A stretch of DNA of 64,000 nucleotides from Stramonita haemastoma (Eukaryota > Mollusca > Gastropoda > Neogastropoda > Muricidae): NCBI GenBank assembly GCA_030674155.1, contig CM060323.1, forward strand, positions 39,087,177 to 39,151,176. The letters are read 5' to 3'. How positions within the stretch are numbered: the first letter of the stretch is position 1; the number at the start of each line of letters is the position of its first letter. The notes beneath the pieces are model-generated. The model did not search any database, had not been told where the DNA came from, and was given only the letters and a program-made list of their open reading frames with translations. Below are positions 1 through 19,270 of the stretch, piece after piece. A program made the position numbers and the translations under genes.

Positions 1-1199
1 CATTTAGCAGGCGTTGAGGAAATGAGTTAAAGTGCATGCATGAGTTATTTGCACAAAGATGTTTATGTGTTCATTTCTGAGAGGCAGCTCTTTTTTTTTT
101 TTTTTAATAGTTTCTTTTTAACAGGATAAAAGCAATCTTTTACTTCATGTTTCTGCTGTGCTGTATAAGTGTCAAACTTTTTTCTTCTTTTTTATGGCCC
201 ATATGCTTATTTTAATAAAACATTATCTTACTGTTTTATTCACATTTGATGTGTGTGCGTGTGTGGTTTAGTCTGTATGAAATCTGTCAAGCAAACCACA
301 TCCTTAAAATGTGATCAGTCTGGTAGTTCAAGGAACTGGATAGGAAATTCTGGTTTTTTTGTTTTGTTGGGCATTGTTTTTATAGCAGATATGACAAGAG
401 TCGTCATTTCCCCTAACATGTCGCCAAGAGAGATACAATCCTTTTGAGAGACTGTCTGGGAGGAGAGCTCCAGTTTTAGCAGCTTAGGTCTGGTGTGTCA
501 TTTCTGTGAATGCTTACATAGGAGGGGCAAGGAGCCTTTGAAATCTGTTGTTGGCTAGAGGCATGGAGTTGGAGAAATAATTTTGGGGTGGGAGTGTGTT
601 CATTTTGCCGGATAAATTGTAGGGTGGATCTGGAGAAGTCAGATACTTTTGGTGGTTAGGGAGGGGATACTAGTATGAAATTGTGGGATGGTATGGTTAG
701 CTGAATGAGTTCATCTGTGAAGATGGTTGTGGATGGGAGTTTTACTGATTAATGGCTTTATTTTTTTGCAAGAGTTTCAAAATAGATGCCAGTACTGGTC
801 TCCCCATTGTCATGGACTGATTCCCCTGTGTAGATTTTTTATTTCTTTTCAATATTTCGAGGATAATGGAATAAAGACTGATGTGCTTTTTTACATCCAG
901 TCTCTTTATGTATGCAGTTTTTGTAAATTTTGATATCAGTTCACATTGACACACAATGGCCTACTTTTCCTTGAAAAGCAGAACAGGTTTTAACGTGTGC
1001 AAAAGATGTTCTGCATGCGTTCACTGTGTGGATAGTTGGTAGTAATGGTAGGGAGCAGCTAGCTTTTGAGAGTCAATTTATTTGGTGATATCAAGAAAAT
1101 GGACAAGGATATCATGTGGCACTTTTTTTTCCCCAGGGAGGGAGAGGGTCTGTAGATGCTTTGGTCAAGGAGGGTCTGATACCTTCTGAGATTTCTGCT
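1..1199. other. non-coding, AT/GT-rich, no gene seen
   Basis: No open frame here has recognisable coding character. Around 948-1025 there is a partial SINE tail (the cctacttttcc...caggttttaa...gatgttctgcatg block) that recurs at 26.2 kb and 37.9 kb. The rest is unique-looking AT-rich sequence. Confidence 0.5.
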
Positions 1200-1214
1200 G
1201 TTGAAGTTAGTGAA

Positions 1215-1430
1215 CTGACTGATATGGCTGTGAAACTTATTGACAAGTGGGTGTTTGGGATCAAGTTGTTTGTTAGTGAACTGATAGGTTAGCGAACCGA
1301 CAGATTTGGCTATGAAACTTATTGACAAGTGGGTGTTTGGGATCCTCTTGTTAGTTAGCAAACTGACAGATAAGGCTATGAAACTTATTTCCAAGTGGGT
1401 GGTATTGGGGATCCAGTTGTCAAGCTCTTC
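1215..1430. repeat. three imperfect ~80-bp tandem units
   Basis: A unit containing ctatgaaacttattgacaag followed by tgggtgtttgggatc and a gttagtgaactgac-like segment occurs three times in a row with scattered substitutions. It lies just upstream of the 49-bp minisatellite. Confidence 0.7.
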
Positions 1431-1499
1431 AGTATAGGTGGGGACGGGGGCAGATCTATAGATGTAGCTGGCAGCATCCTGCTTGGCTCTGTCTGTGCT

Positions 1500-1943
1500 G
1501 GAGGAGGAGAAAGCCTGCTTCATTGTAGACTGCACGTATTGGAGTAAGAGTTTGGGAGGAGGCTGCTTCATTGTAGACTGCATGTATTGGAGTAAGAGTT
1601 TGGGAGGAGGCCTGCTTCATTGTAGACTGCAGGTATGGGAGTAAGAGTTTGGGAGGAGGCCTGCTTCATTGTAGACTGCACGTATGGGAGTAAGAGTTTG
1701 GGAGGAGGCCTGCTTCATTGTAGACTGCACGTATTGGAGTAAGAGTTTGGGAGGAGGCCTGCTTCATTGTAGACTGCAGGTATGGGAGTAAGAGTTTGGG
1801 AGGAGGCCTGCTTCATTGTAGACTGCAGGTATGGGAGTAAGAGTTTGGGAGGAGGCCTGCTTCATTGTAGACTGCACGTATGGGAGTAAGAGTTTGGGAG
1901 GAGGCCTGCTTCATTGTAGACTGCACGTATGGGAGTAAGAGTT
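1500..1943. repeat. 49-bp minisatellite, about nine units
   Basis: The motif cctgcttcattgtagactgc recurs at about 1517, 1564, 1613, 1662, 1711, 1760, 1809, 1858 and 1907. Each unit continues with cgtatgggagtaagagtttg and ggaggagg. The array breaks in mid-unit at 1943, where a transposon begins, and resumes at 3437. Confidence 0.9.
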
Positions 1944-2467
1944 CAGTGTTGATTCTAGGGTGCGCCCTTGCGGGATTCCCGCATTTTTTTCAACTTTGCC
2001 GCAAAATAATGTGACCAGTGCGCCCTAACGGACGCAAAAAAACTGTGGATAGCGCATATTTGAACAAACAGTGCGCCCCCCGCAACTGCCGTTTGTATAG
2101 TTTCAAAATAGCGCTACATGCGTTGGTCATTACGTTGATACCCCAGGGACAGCAGGATGCACTGATTAGCGCCCGCAGTCATCACAATTGCTACAAAGCG
2201 GCTGGTCTGACGTCATTTTCCTACTCATTTACGTCATCACGTCATTTTTCAAAGGAGCCGTGACTCCTGAAACAAGGGACGTCATTGTGACAGAGATCGT
2301 TAGTGGTGTTAGTGGAAGAGGCAGCCTCCCAGCAGGGTTCAAAGCTGATAGACCTAAGAGTTTTCAAGGCAGTTTTTCAGATCTGGCTAGACAAGTAGCC
2401 TGTGCTTGGCAACAATAATGATGGCATAGGGTAGACTATCGGCTGGATATCGAAAATGACTTTGACC

Positions 2468-2520
<53 letters not shown>

Positions 2521-2649
2521 TCCTCCCTCCCTCCCTCCCTCATGGGGAGGGGGGAGGGGCAAGACTGATATTTGCTTTCACCTCTCTTCTCATCTAGATC
2601 TAGAGCTCTAACTCTGAAAGTGGAAATTAAAAAAATGACTTTGACCCCC

Positions 2650-2698
<49 letters not shown>

Positions 2699-2815
2699 AT
2701 ATGGGAGGAAAAGATAAGACTTAGACATTGGCTTTAACCCCCTTTCTCATCTAAATCTTAATCTAGTAGTTCTCCCTCCAACTCTGAATGGAAATACAAG
2801 ATGGACTTTTGACAT

Positions 2816-2865
<50 letters not shown>

Positions 2866-3009
2866 GGTAAGGGGGGGGGGGGGGGGAGACTGATTTTAGC
2901 TCTTGCCTCTTTTTTCATCTAGATCCAGCTCTCTCTCCAACTTAAAATGTGGAAATACAAATTTTACTTTGACTCTCTCTCTCCTTCCCTACCCCCTCCT
3001 CTCTCTCTC

Positions 3010-3043
<34 letters not shown>

Positions 3044-3436
3044 ATATACAAACAATGCATCTCCTCCTGTATCTATGTAGTTTGTATCCCTCCACATCTG
3101 AATGTACCACAATCTCCCCCCCCCCCCCCTTTCTCCCCCCCATCTCCCCCAAATTCTCTCTCTCTTTCCTGTGTAAGAAAATCATTTTACAGACCAGCTG
3201 CAATACATAAGGTGCATATTAAATCCTGTCTGCCTATATATCATCTTGTTTGTTTTGTTTCTCATTCTTGAAAAATAGCAGAAATCAGAGTACTAACGGT
3301 ATTATGAGCAAAATATACTACTTATTACTTGTTCCCTTTTTTATGAAGAGAAAAGGGGGGAGGGGGCAAATGCCCCCTTTTTTTCATTTCAGGGGGCCCT
3401 TGGGCCCCCTTTTTTGAAATCCTAGAATCAACACTG
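1944..3436. mobile_element. non-autonomous DNA transposon with 16-bp perfect TIRs
   Basis: The element starts CAGTGTTGATTCTAGG and ends CCTAGAATCAACACTG, an exact 16-bp terminal inverted repeat. It interrupts the 49-bp minisatellite and is flanked by the direct repeat GAGTT (1939-1943 and 3437-3441), a probable 5-bp target-site duplication. At 1,493 bp it encodes no transposase. The interior holds four CT microsatellites preceded by C runs, and GC-rich hairpins lie just inside the ends. The superfamily is not assigned: the CAGTG terminus recalls hAT, but those make 8-bp duplications. Confidence 0.85.
2455..3050. repeat. four CT microsatellites within the transposon
   Basis: Blocks at about 2466-2518, 2646-2695, 2815-2861 and 2978-3044 follow similar leaders such as gactttgacccccc and are separated by similar ~130-bp spacers (ctcatctagatc...ctctaactctgaa...ggaaat). 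The transposon interior is therefore itself a degenerate tandem array of a ~180-bp unit. Confidence 0.75.
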
Positions 3437-3500
3437 GAGTTTGAGAGGATGCCTGCTTCATTGTCGACTGCACGTATGGGAGTAAGAGTTTTGGAGGAGG
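3437..3500. repeat. displaced final unit(s) of the 49-bp minisatellite
   Basis: Immediately after the right TIR the sequence resumes as gagtttgagaggatgcctgc, then ttcattgtcgactgcacgta and tgggagtaagagtttt. This is the same unit as 1500-1943, which shows the array was contiguous before the insertion. Confidence 0.85.
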
Positions 3501-4692
3501 CCAGGGGCAAGTCTGGGTGCTATGCATTTTATTGTGGCTAGTTGATACTGCTGAGTGACGTGTATTTCATACAGGGCTTGAATGCTGAAGAGGAGAAGGG
3601 AGTACATCATGCTTTTGAGTGAGGTGAACTAGGGTGTGTCTGTTTTGTGCCCAGGGTTTTTGTTTAATGGTGTGGATGAGATGTAGTTGCCCTATGTGTT
3701 AACGTTACTCTTATGAAGTGTACTTGGAAATGTGTAATAGTGTATGTGTGTGTGTGTGTGTGGGAGCATTGTACCTATATCCATGTATGTGTTGACCCAT
3801 TTTGGAAGAAGAAAAGGAATTGAAAGATAAAGAACTGAAAGGTGGAAGTTCTATTCATTGGTTTAACTGGCTCGTTTGGTTTTATATGTACCAAATGATT
3901 AGTTAACTTTTTTTCTGGATTTTGTTCTTGTTGAGAAGATGATGCTTCTCTTACATTTTTTCCCCCCAAGTTTCTATCGTTTGATTTTGTCTTAACTGAA
4001 GTGGAAGTGAAGTAGTTATTTTGAGTTGATTTTTTGTTTTGTTTTGGCTGTTATGTTTGCATACTATCATACTTCAGTCATTCATGACTTAAATAAAAAA
4101 ATCTTTTAACAGGAGTAATACATTGTTTGTCTGTCTCAAAAGTGTGTGCTTTGTCATAAAATCAAATGTTCCCACTTGGAAATAATGTGGGGGTTTTTTT
4201 GGTTTCATTTTTTTGTTCCTTGGCTAGTAGAGGTTCAGGATTCTATGGCAAAATTTTGTGTATGCGACCATTTTAGAATTTCAATCTGAATAAACACTTT
4301 TTAAAAAATCTAACTTTTCTTGCCTGCAAAGTGACAAGTGTGCAGATGAGTATACTATCAAAATCTCAGGACACCACAGGAATACAAAAGGCTTTCATTT
4401 TAATTACTCACAATAACAGGCAGAGACTCAAGAAGAGATTTCAGGTACATCACACACAAACACATTCTCAAACAATGATCCTCTTCCGTCAATGACAACA
4501 GTCTGCACACCCTGTTTGCAATTATACAGTGCTCAGCAAAGTAAATGCACTTTCAAAGATCAGAAATGTAGATCTCCCCTTCTCTGTTCCCTTGGTGGAT
4601 GGGATACATAGTGCCTGCCTGGTCTTTGCCTGTGCTTGTAACTTGGCAGGTACTGCCTGCTGGCTTCGGCTGACATGTACTGACTTCAGAGC

Positions 4693-4723
<31 letters not shown>

Positions 4724-4744
4724 CACAGGAGGCATGCTGGATAT
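3501..4744. other. non-coding, SINE fragment near 4190-4290
   Basis: No gene is seen. The segment ttgttccttggctagtagag...gcaaaattttgtgtatgcga matches the tail block of the tRNA-derived SINEs in this window (minus orientation). A T tract lies at 4697-4723. Confidence 0.45.
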
Positions 4745-4933
4745 TCTTTATTTTAATTTTAATGGATACCACTTTACGTCACAGCAGATTTCTCTGCATG
4801 AAATTCGGCTGCTCTCCCTGGGGAGAGGCGCGTTGCCACAAGTGCAGTGCCACCCGTTATGTTCTGTTTCTGTGACACTCTGGGTGCTGACATGAACTAC
4901 AGGATCTTTAACGTGCATATTTGATCCTTTGCA

Positions 4934-4984
<51 letters not shown>

Positions 4985-5040
4985 ACACACACACACACAC
5001 ACACAGAGGTACTGGCAGGTTTGCACTTGTCCTGCACCAG
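4745..5040 (-). mobile_element. chimeric SINE, minus orientation, split by TA/CA microsatellite
   Basis: Read on the minus strand, it has the block gatcaaatatgcacgttaaa, then gatcctgtagttcatgtcag, as in the SINEs at 42.1, 44.5 and 32.2 kb. It then has a tail (cacttgtggcaacgc, gggagagcagccgaattt, catgcagagaaatctgctgt) shared with the different SINE at 38.3 kb. An (AT)n(CA)n tract at 4938-5005 sits inside. The two known modules occur in one element. Confidence 0.65.
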
Positions 5041-8000
5041 TGGAAGCATGTCTTCCGTGGGAAGAGTAGCTCCCACTTCACTAGAATACTGTGTGATGTT
5101 CCCTTTACTTCCTTCCACCTTTTGTCATCATTCTTCCTTCAATGGCAAAAATAACCTAGACTTTCTGTGCTTTGGGCATTTAGAAGTTCTGTGGGTCTGG
5201 AAGTGGGTTATGGGTTTGATCCAGGCCCTGACGGCTGGCCATATAGTGCATGCATGTGGGGGAGAAATGTGGCAGAGCGAAAGTGGCTTTTACTTTCACC
5301 TGAACCTTTCCAGTGATTCACACACTGCAAATACACAAAAACAGCCTGGCAAAACAAAGCATTTCAGTAAGTGTGCAGCCTTCATGATACTTCTGTGGGC
5401 ACAATATACAGGAATATGCTGAATTCTACAAGTATTGAATGCAACAAGAGAAACAAACCAGACTTACACATGCAGTTTTCAAGGCAAAACATTTGACCCA
5501 ATTTTTATTTCCAATAAACCACACACAAGTATGTACAGAATATTGTATCACACATATTGTTTTTCAAGGGCTTCTCTTCATCTGCAAGCCAATGTATATA
5601 AGTACAGGCAACAGGTACTCGCCCCTGGCAACAATGGTACTTCCAAACATTAATGGATACTGTGCAGGTCACTTCATGACCTTTGAATACTCAACCTCAA
5701 AAATAACTATTTACACAGTTGTTAAGGCTATTTCAAAGGTTACACAGCTAAGGAATAAAAGAAGACTGGTCTGAATAACTTCACTGAACTATCTAAAATC
5801 AAGTCCGGCTTGAATGGGTCATCAATCTCCAACATATTACATGAAATCAACAAAAGGATGTGATATATACACAGGCGCTTTTTTTTTTCCTTTCTTCCAG
5901 ACACTTTGTGTGAATTAATCATTCATTTCAACTGTAAATGCCAACTCGCAGAAAGCGAGCCTAATGCAATGTAATTTCATACTGAATGAAGTGATGACAG
6001 TAAATGAATCTTCATAATGATGGATACAATGAACTTTACACATGTAGATCATGACGAGTGCATTTCTAATTGTATTCTCCAATTCTAAAGACAAACAGGT
6101 ATGTAGTCAGCATGGTTGCACATGTATACAATGCTGCAATTTGCCCAACTGCAGATATGTCACAAAATCTCAAAATTCCATCATAATGCAGCTGAAACAT
6201 GTCACTTGTAGCAGTTTCTTTTCGGGGTAAGAACATCCTTTTTATTAAAATGTTTTCAATGTCAGATTTTTGTGACTGGGTATCAAACTTAAATTCATTC
6301 ATTTTTGAGAACCTTTCTCATTAAAAAAGAAAAAAAGAATCTTTAAATTCTACCAAGGATCTAACATCCCCTGGTTGCCAGGACTAAATATGATAGAATC
6401 AGGTACTGAAAAGAAAAGACATACATTTTTCACAGCAATAGCATCATTTTTGGCTCTTTACTAGCACAAGATACAGTGTTACGTGCTCCAATACTTTTTT
6501 TAAACAAACAACTATCCTTAACACTTATGCTTAAAAAAAAAAGTTTTTCGGAACAAACAGTGTGGTCTCCTAAAACTTCGGAAAAACGAAAAAGTAAAAA
6601 GACCCCCCACCCTCTCACTCAGTATGAAAAACTAAAAACAAAAACTAGTAAAACAAAATAGACTGCAATACAAGCAGTAGATGCCATAGTAAGAACAGAT
6701 ACAATGAATAACTTTGTTTTGAAAGCCGAAAAAACGGTCACTACAATGAATGGTACTATTTCAGCCGAATAAACAATTAAAAAGAAAATTCGTCTATTAC
6801 TTGATTTTGCCATTGTCAAGAACACAAAGTACTTTCCTTCAAGAAACTTAGTAAGAATGATGACTAAAAATGGTTCCTCATTAAAAAAAATGACTAGCAA
6901 AGTTCTACTCTGCTGAGCTAAAAGCTGAATCTAATTTCGTGCAGATATATAATGGAGAGGGATGGGGTGGGATGGGGTGGGCTCTGCCAGCTTTAACCAA
7001 CCTAACACACACTGCCTCCAAAATTCACTGTCGTGCTTAACAATGCCTCAAGGAATAAGGGAGAAATCATCTCAGTCTAGCCAAGGAAAAAAAAAAAAAA
7101 AAGAAGAAAAAAGACTCAGTCCTAGTCATACTGTGATGGCATTTGGCAGTTCACTCTCCATTTATACAGGCATACCCTAGTTGTGTTAGTGGTGTGCACA
7201 TTTTTAATAACCACATACTTCTGTGAACATTTTCTTTTTAAAATTTGTTGAGCATACTGTTCATTTTGAGTGAGAAAACAGTTCTCGGGACATCCAAACA
7301 GTTAACAGGGTGGATTGTGAGAGCAAATATTCTGGAAAAAGCCTCAGATTTCATGAGGTCACCTTAATTTACATATTGTCTCATTAATCATATGACGTGC
7401 TGAAAAAGCAAGAACTGAACAATATTTCCGCTTTTGTTTTGTAACCTGTACACAAATTTCTCCTGCTTCAAACACACCCAAAACATTCAGTCAGTTTGAG
7501 AAACTCAGAATTTACCTCGGAAGAAATGACTAATTACTTTTCAGTTCATTTTCACTGACAGTGCAGGTGAACATGAAGGCCATGTCAAGGTCACCACTAC
7601 ACCAAAGATGGGACTAAACCCTCAACATAATTTAAACAGCTGAAAAACAAACAAGCCTCCCCGAAAAATGAAACCCCAACAAACAAAATTTCCCAGACAA
7701 TTTGATCTGGCTCATAACAAAATTACCAGACTGAAAAAAAAATCTCCAAAATATATATCCTTCAAATTATCATGCTAACGACACCCCCCCCCCCCCCCCC
7801 AAAAAAAAAAAAAGTTTCCATATCGTGCATGCAAGAAATGACTGAACTTTTCAACCTACACGTACAAGGTAAAAATCAAACTTCATAAATTTCAAGCTCT
7901 GAAACCGTACGTTAACAAACTTAACCTGTGACAGGAAGGGGGAAACACCCCACAGAAAATCATGAGCAGAAAAATCACTCGCACAAACACCATCACTCCT

Positions 8001-8231
8001 TGTAAATACTCTAATCCGGAGTTCACAATGTTGTCAGACAGTTTGTCAAGTGCACACCTGGACTTCCAGATAAAACCCCTAAGCCCACCCAAACACTCAC
8101 AGTGACTCGCTATGCTAGCAGTCTTGTTCAAAACCAGTTTTCCTAGTCCCCCCAAAAAAGCAGGGGGGGCAAAGTCAATAATGAAAGACCTTGGACTGAG
8201 TACTGGTCACACGCCAGAGACGACCAATCAA
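5041..8231 (-). other. probable 3' UTR or downstream region of PCMTD
   Basis: This stretch follows the PCMTD stop codon on the minus strand. It has no coding ORF and few repeats compared with the rest of the window, which fits a long 3' UTR. AATAAA hexamers occur on the minus strand (for example about 6241-6246 and 5503-5508), but no cleavage site can be chosen from sequence alone. A C13/A13 homopolymer pair lies at about 7787-7813. Confidence 0.4.
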
Positions 8232-17289
<9,058 letters not shown>

Positions 17290-17291
17290 TA

Positions 17292-17713
17292 TGTGACGCT
17301 CCACCACATAATGAGACGCATTACACCAGAGGTCAATTTTTAGTTATTCACATGTTATCAAACTGCAATAAAATGGCTATACAATACAAAACAGATTGAA
17401 TATCGGACAATTCTAGGAAAAGTTATTGCAAGTTGAAATGCAATTGACTGCAGGAAATGACAAAATGAGAAATTGACAAGTTTAGCATCCTAATAGTGGT
17501 CAGAATGAGGGCTTGGATATTTTAAAAACAATTTTAAAGGCAAAATGAAACAAAATTATGATTTGATATTTCACTCTAAGGTAGAATAATGGCTATACAT
17601 TAATAATCAATCAAAATCTCAAAATTGTCAACTTGACCCAATTTGCCTTTAATGGCTCCTAGCGGAATAGTGGGTTATGTGCTAAGCGACTCATTTCGTG
17701 GTGGACCGCCACA
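17292..17713. mobile_element. MITE, 422 bp, TA target duplication, ~35-bp imperfect TIRs
   Basis: The left end reads tgtgacgctccaccac then ataatgag; the right end, inverted, reads tgtggcggtccaccac then gaaatgag. The termini agree at about three quarters of positions over 35 bp. Both sides are flanked by TA (17290-17291 and 17714-17715), as expected of Tc1/mariner-type elements. There is no ORF. A diverged relative is at 53.97-54.32 kb. Confidence 0.75.
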
Positions 17714-17715
17714 TA

Positions 17716-18789
17716 TGTAATATATTCCTTTTGAAACTGCCATGGATGAAATGCAAATTGGAACACCTAGAGCCTTCTCTGGTTAGTGGTTATCATTTCT
17801 TTCATCTCTGTTAATATTTTGCTATAAGTAATATGATACAAGTGTTCACATATTGCTAATGGCAACACTTTTATTGCATTTGAAATCAAACTCTTTTAAA
17901 AAAAAAGATTTTTTTTTTACTGACTGGGTTTACTGATTTCAGTCACTGAAACTGACTGCAGCATTAAAAAAAATTCAAGGTCAAAGAAGGTTAATTAATT
18001 ATTAAACCAAGAATGATGAAGATCTAGACAGTACCTTTTGATTATAGTTTGCAAATGTTGCCGAGGGAGAGTTTATCAAAATACTTTTATGTTACCTTTG
18101 ATTCACTTAATTAAGCTGAGTTAAGAATGCCAACCTTCTGCCTCTTCCTTAACAGCTAGTGGTGATTTTGTACTGCTGTTAACTCTGTTTATGGAGTAGT
18201 AGTTGTACTAATTCAATTGTAGTTGTTGCTGTTTGTTTGTTTGTACCACCCCCCCTTTTAATAAACATTGTATCTATCTAGATATAATATCATTCGTGCA
18301 TTTCGGCTTGGTTGCCGAATTGCTTGGTGTAAGCTTATCAAAAAAGTGTTAATAATGTGTTGATCTTCGATAAAACCAAAATACAACTACTAATAACTTC
18401 ATACAGTTCTTGCCTTTCTTTGCAATGTACACACGTTATGAAAAAAAACGAACAACAAAAAAAACAACAACAACAGCAACGTTGTTAGAAGGTTTTATTT
18501 TCGTCACAACGCAAATGTTGCTCTGCTGAACAAAGTACAGTCTGATCCAGTTCCTGTTTCCGTCTGCTCAAATTGAGAAAGGCAAAGCAAAATCTTGGTA
18601 GGCCCAAAGTAAATTGACAAACAAGCAAATATGTAAAAATGGAAAGTCTGTGACAACCTACGACAAAGAGCAACTGAAATAATTTGGACGATCTAGTAGG
18701 CCTATGTGGCAAAAGTATGCTCCGACCTAAACAGCCTTGACTTCTCTGCTGGTCGTTCAGACAAAAACCCCGAGATTGGGAACTGTAGA
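17716..18789. other. AT-rich non-coding
   Basis: No feature is recognised. The segment lies in the putative first intron of PCMTD. Confidence 0.4.
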
Positions 18790-19270
18790 CCAAGTCTTAC
18801 ATTACGCAAAATTCGCAAAGTGATCCGTTCCAAGCGATAAGTAAACGCAAACAGACTTATGCCATATTAAACATACATCTTAAGTCAATGTAAACATACT
18901 GTTCAAACCGATGCAGAAGTTAGTCAAAGATGCAGGCCAACAGACAAAATTCTCTCGCAGTAGCAAGTCACCCAGCTGGCTCGGATCAAAACAACAACAT
19001 TGACCATGACGTCACGTATTAACATAGACAGTGGTTTCAAGTTCACCTTTTTAAACTATACTGTCAGAATGAATAACTAATTAATAAAAACGGCCAAAAT
19101 CTTTGCACTAGAAAATAAATCACTGAAACTTCATGTTTAAAAAAATTCCACTTTAATTCTACTTGTACACTTAAAGGAACAGCATCAATATCCCGACTCT
19201 CACGTTTTAGCTGTTCCAGTTACTCCCACGGCAAATGGCCGAGGTATCAGAATAATTCAGCGGTGAGAAA
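18790..19270. promoter_or_regulatory. candidate bidirectional promoter of PCMTD and L3MBTL
   Basis: This sits between the two divergent genes. A perfect CRE palindrome TGACGTCA lies at 19007-19014. On the minus strand a donor-like gtaaga begins at 18800 (possible end of a PCMTD leader exon). On the plus strand a donor-like cggtgaga has its GT at 19263 (possible end of an L3MBTL leader exon). A YY1-like ccgccatta lies further on at about 19859. All of this is inference from motif and position. Confidence 0.3.

Noticed and set aside
1059..1583. 174-codon minus-strand ORF
   Set aside because: It is built from the two tandem-repeat arrays and has no recognisable domain.
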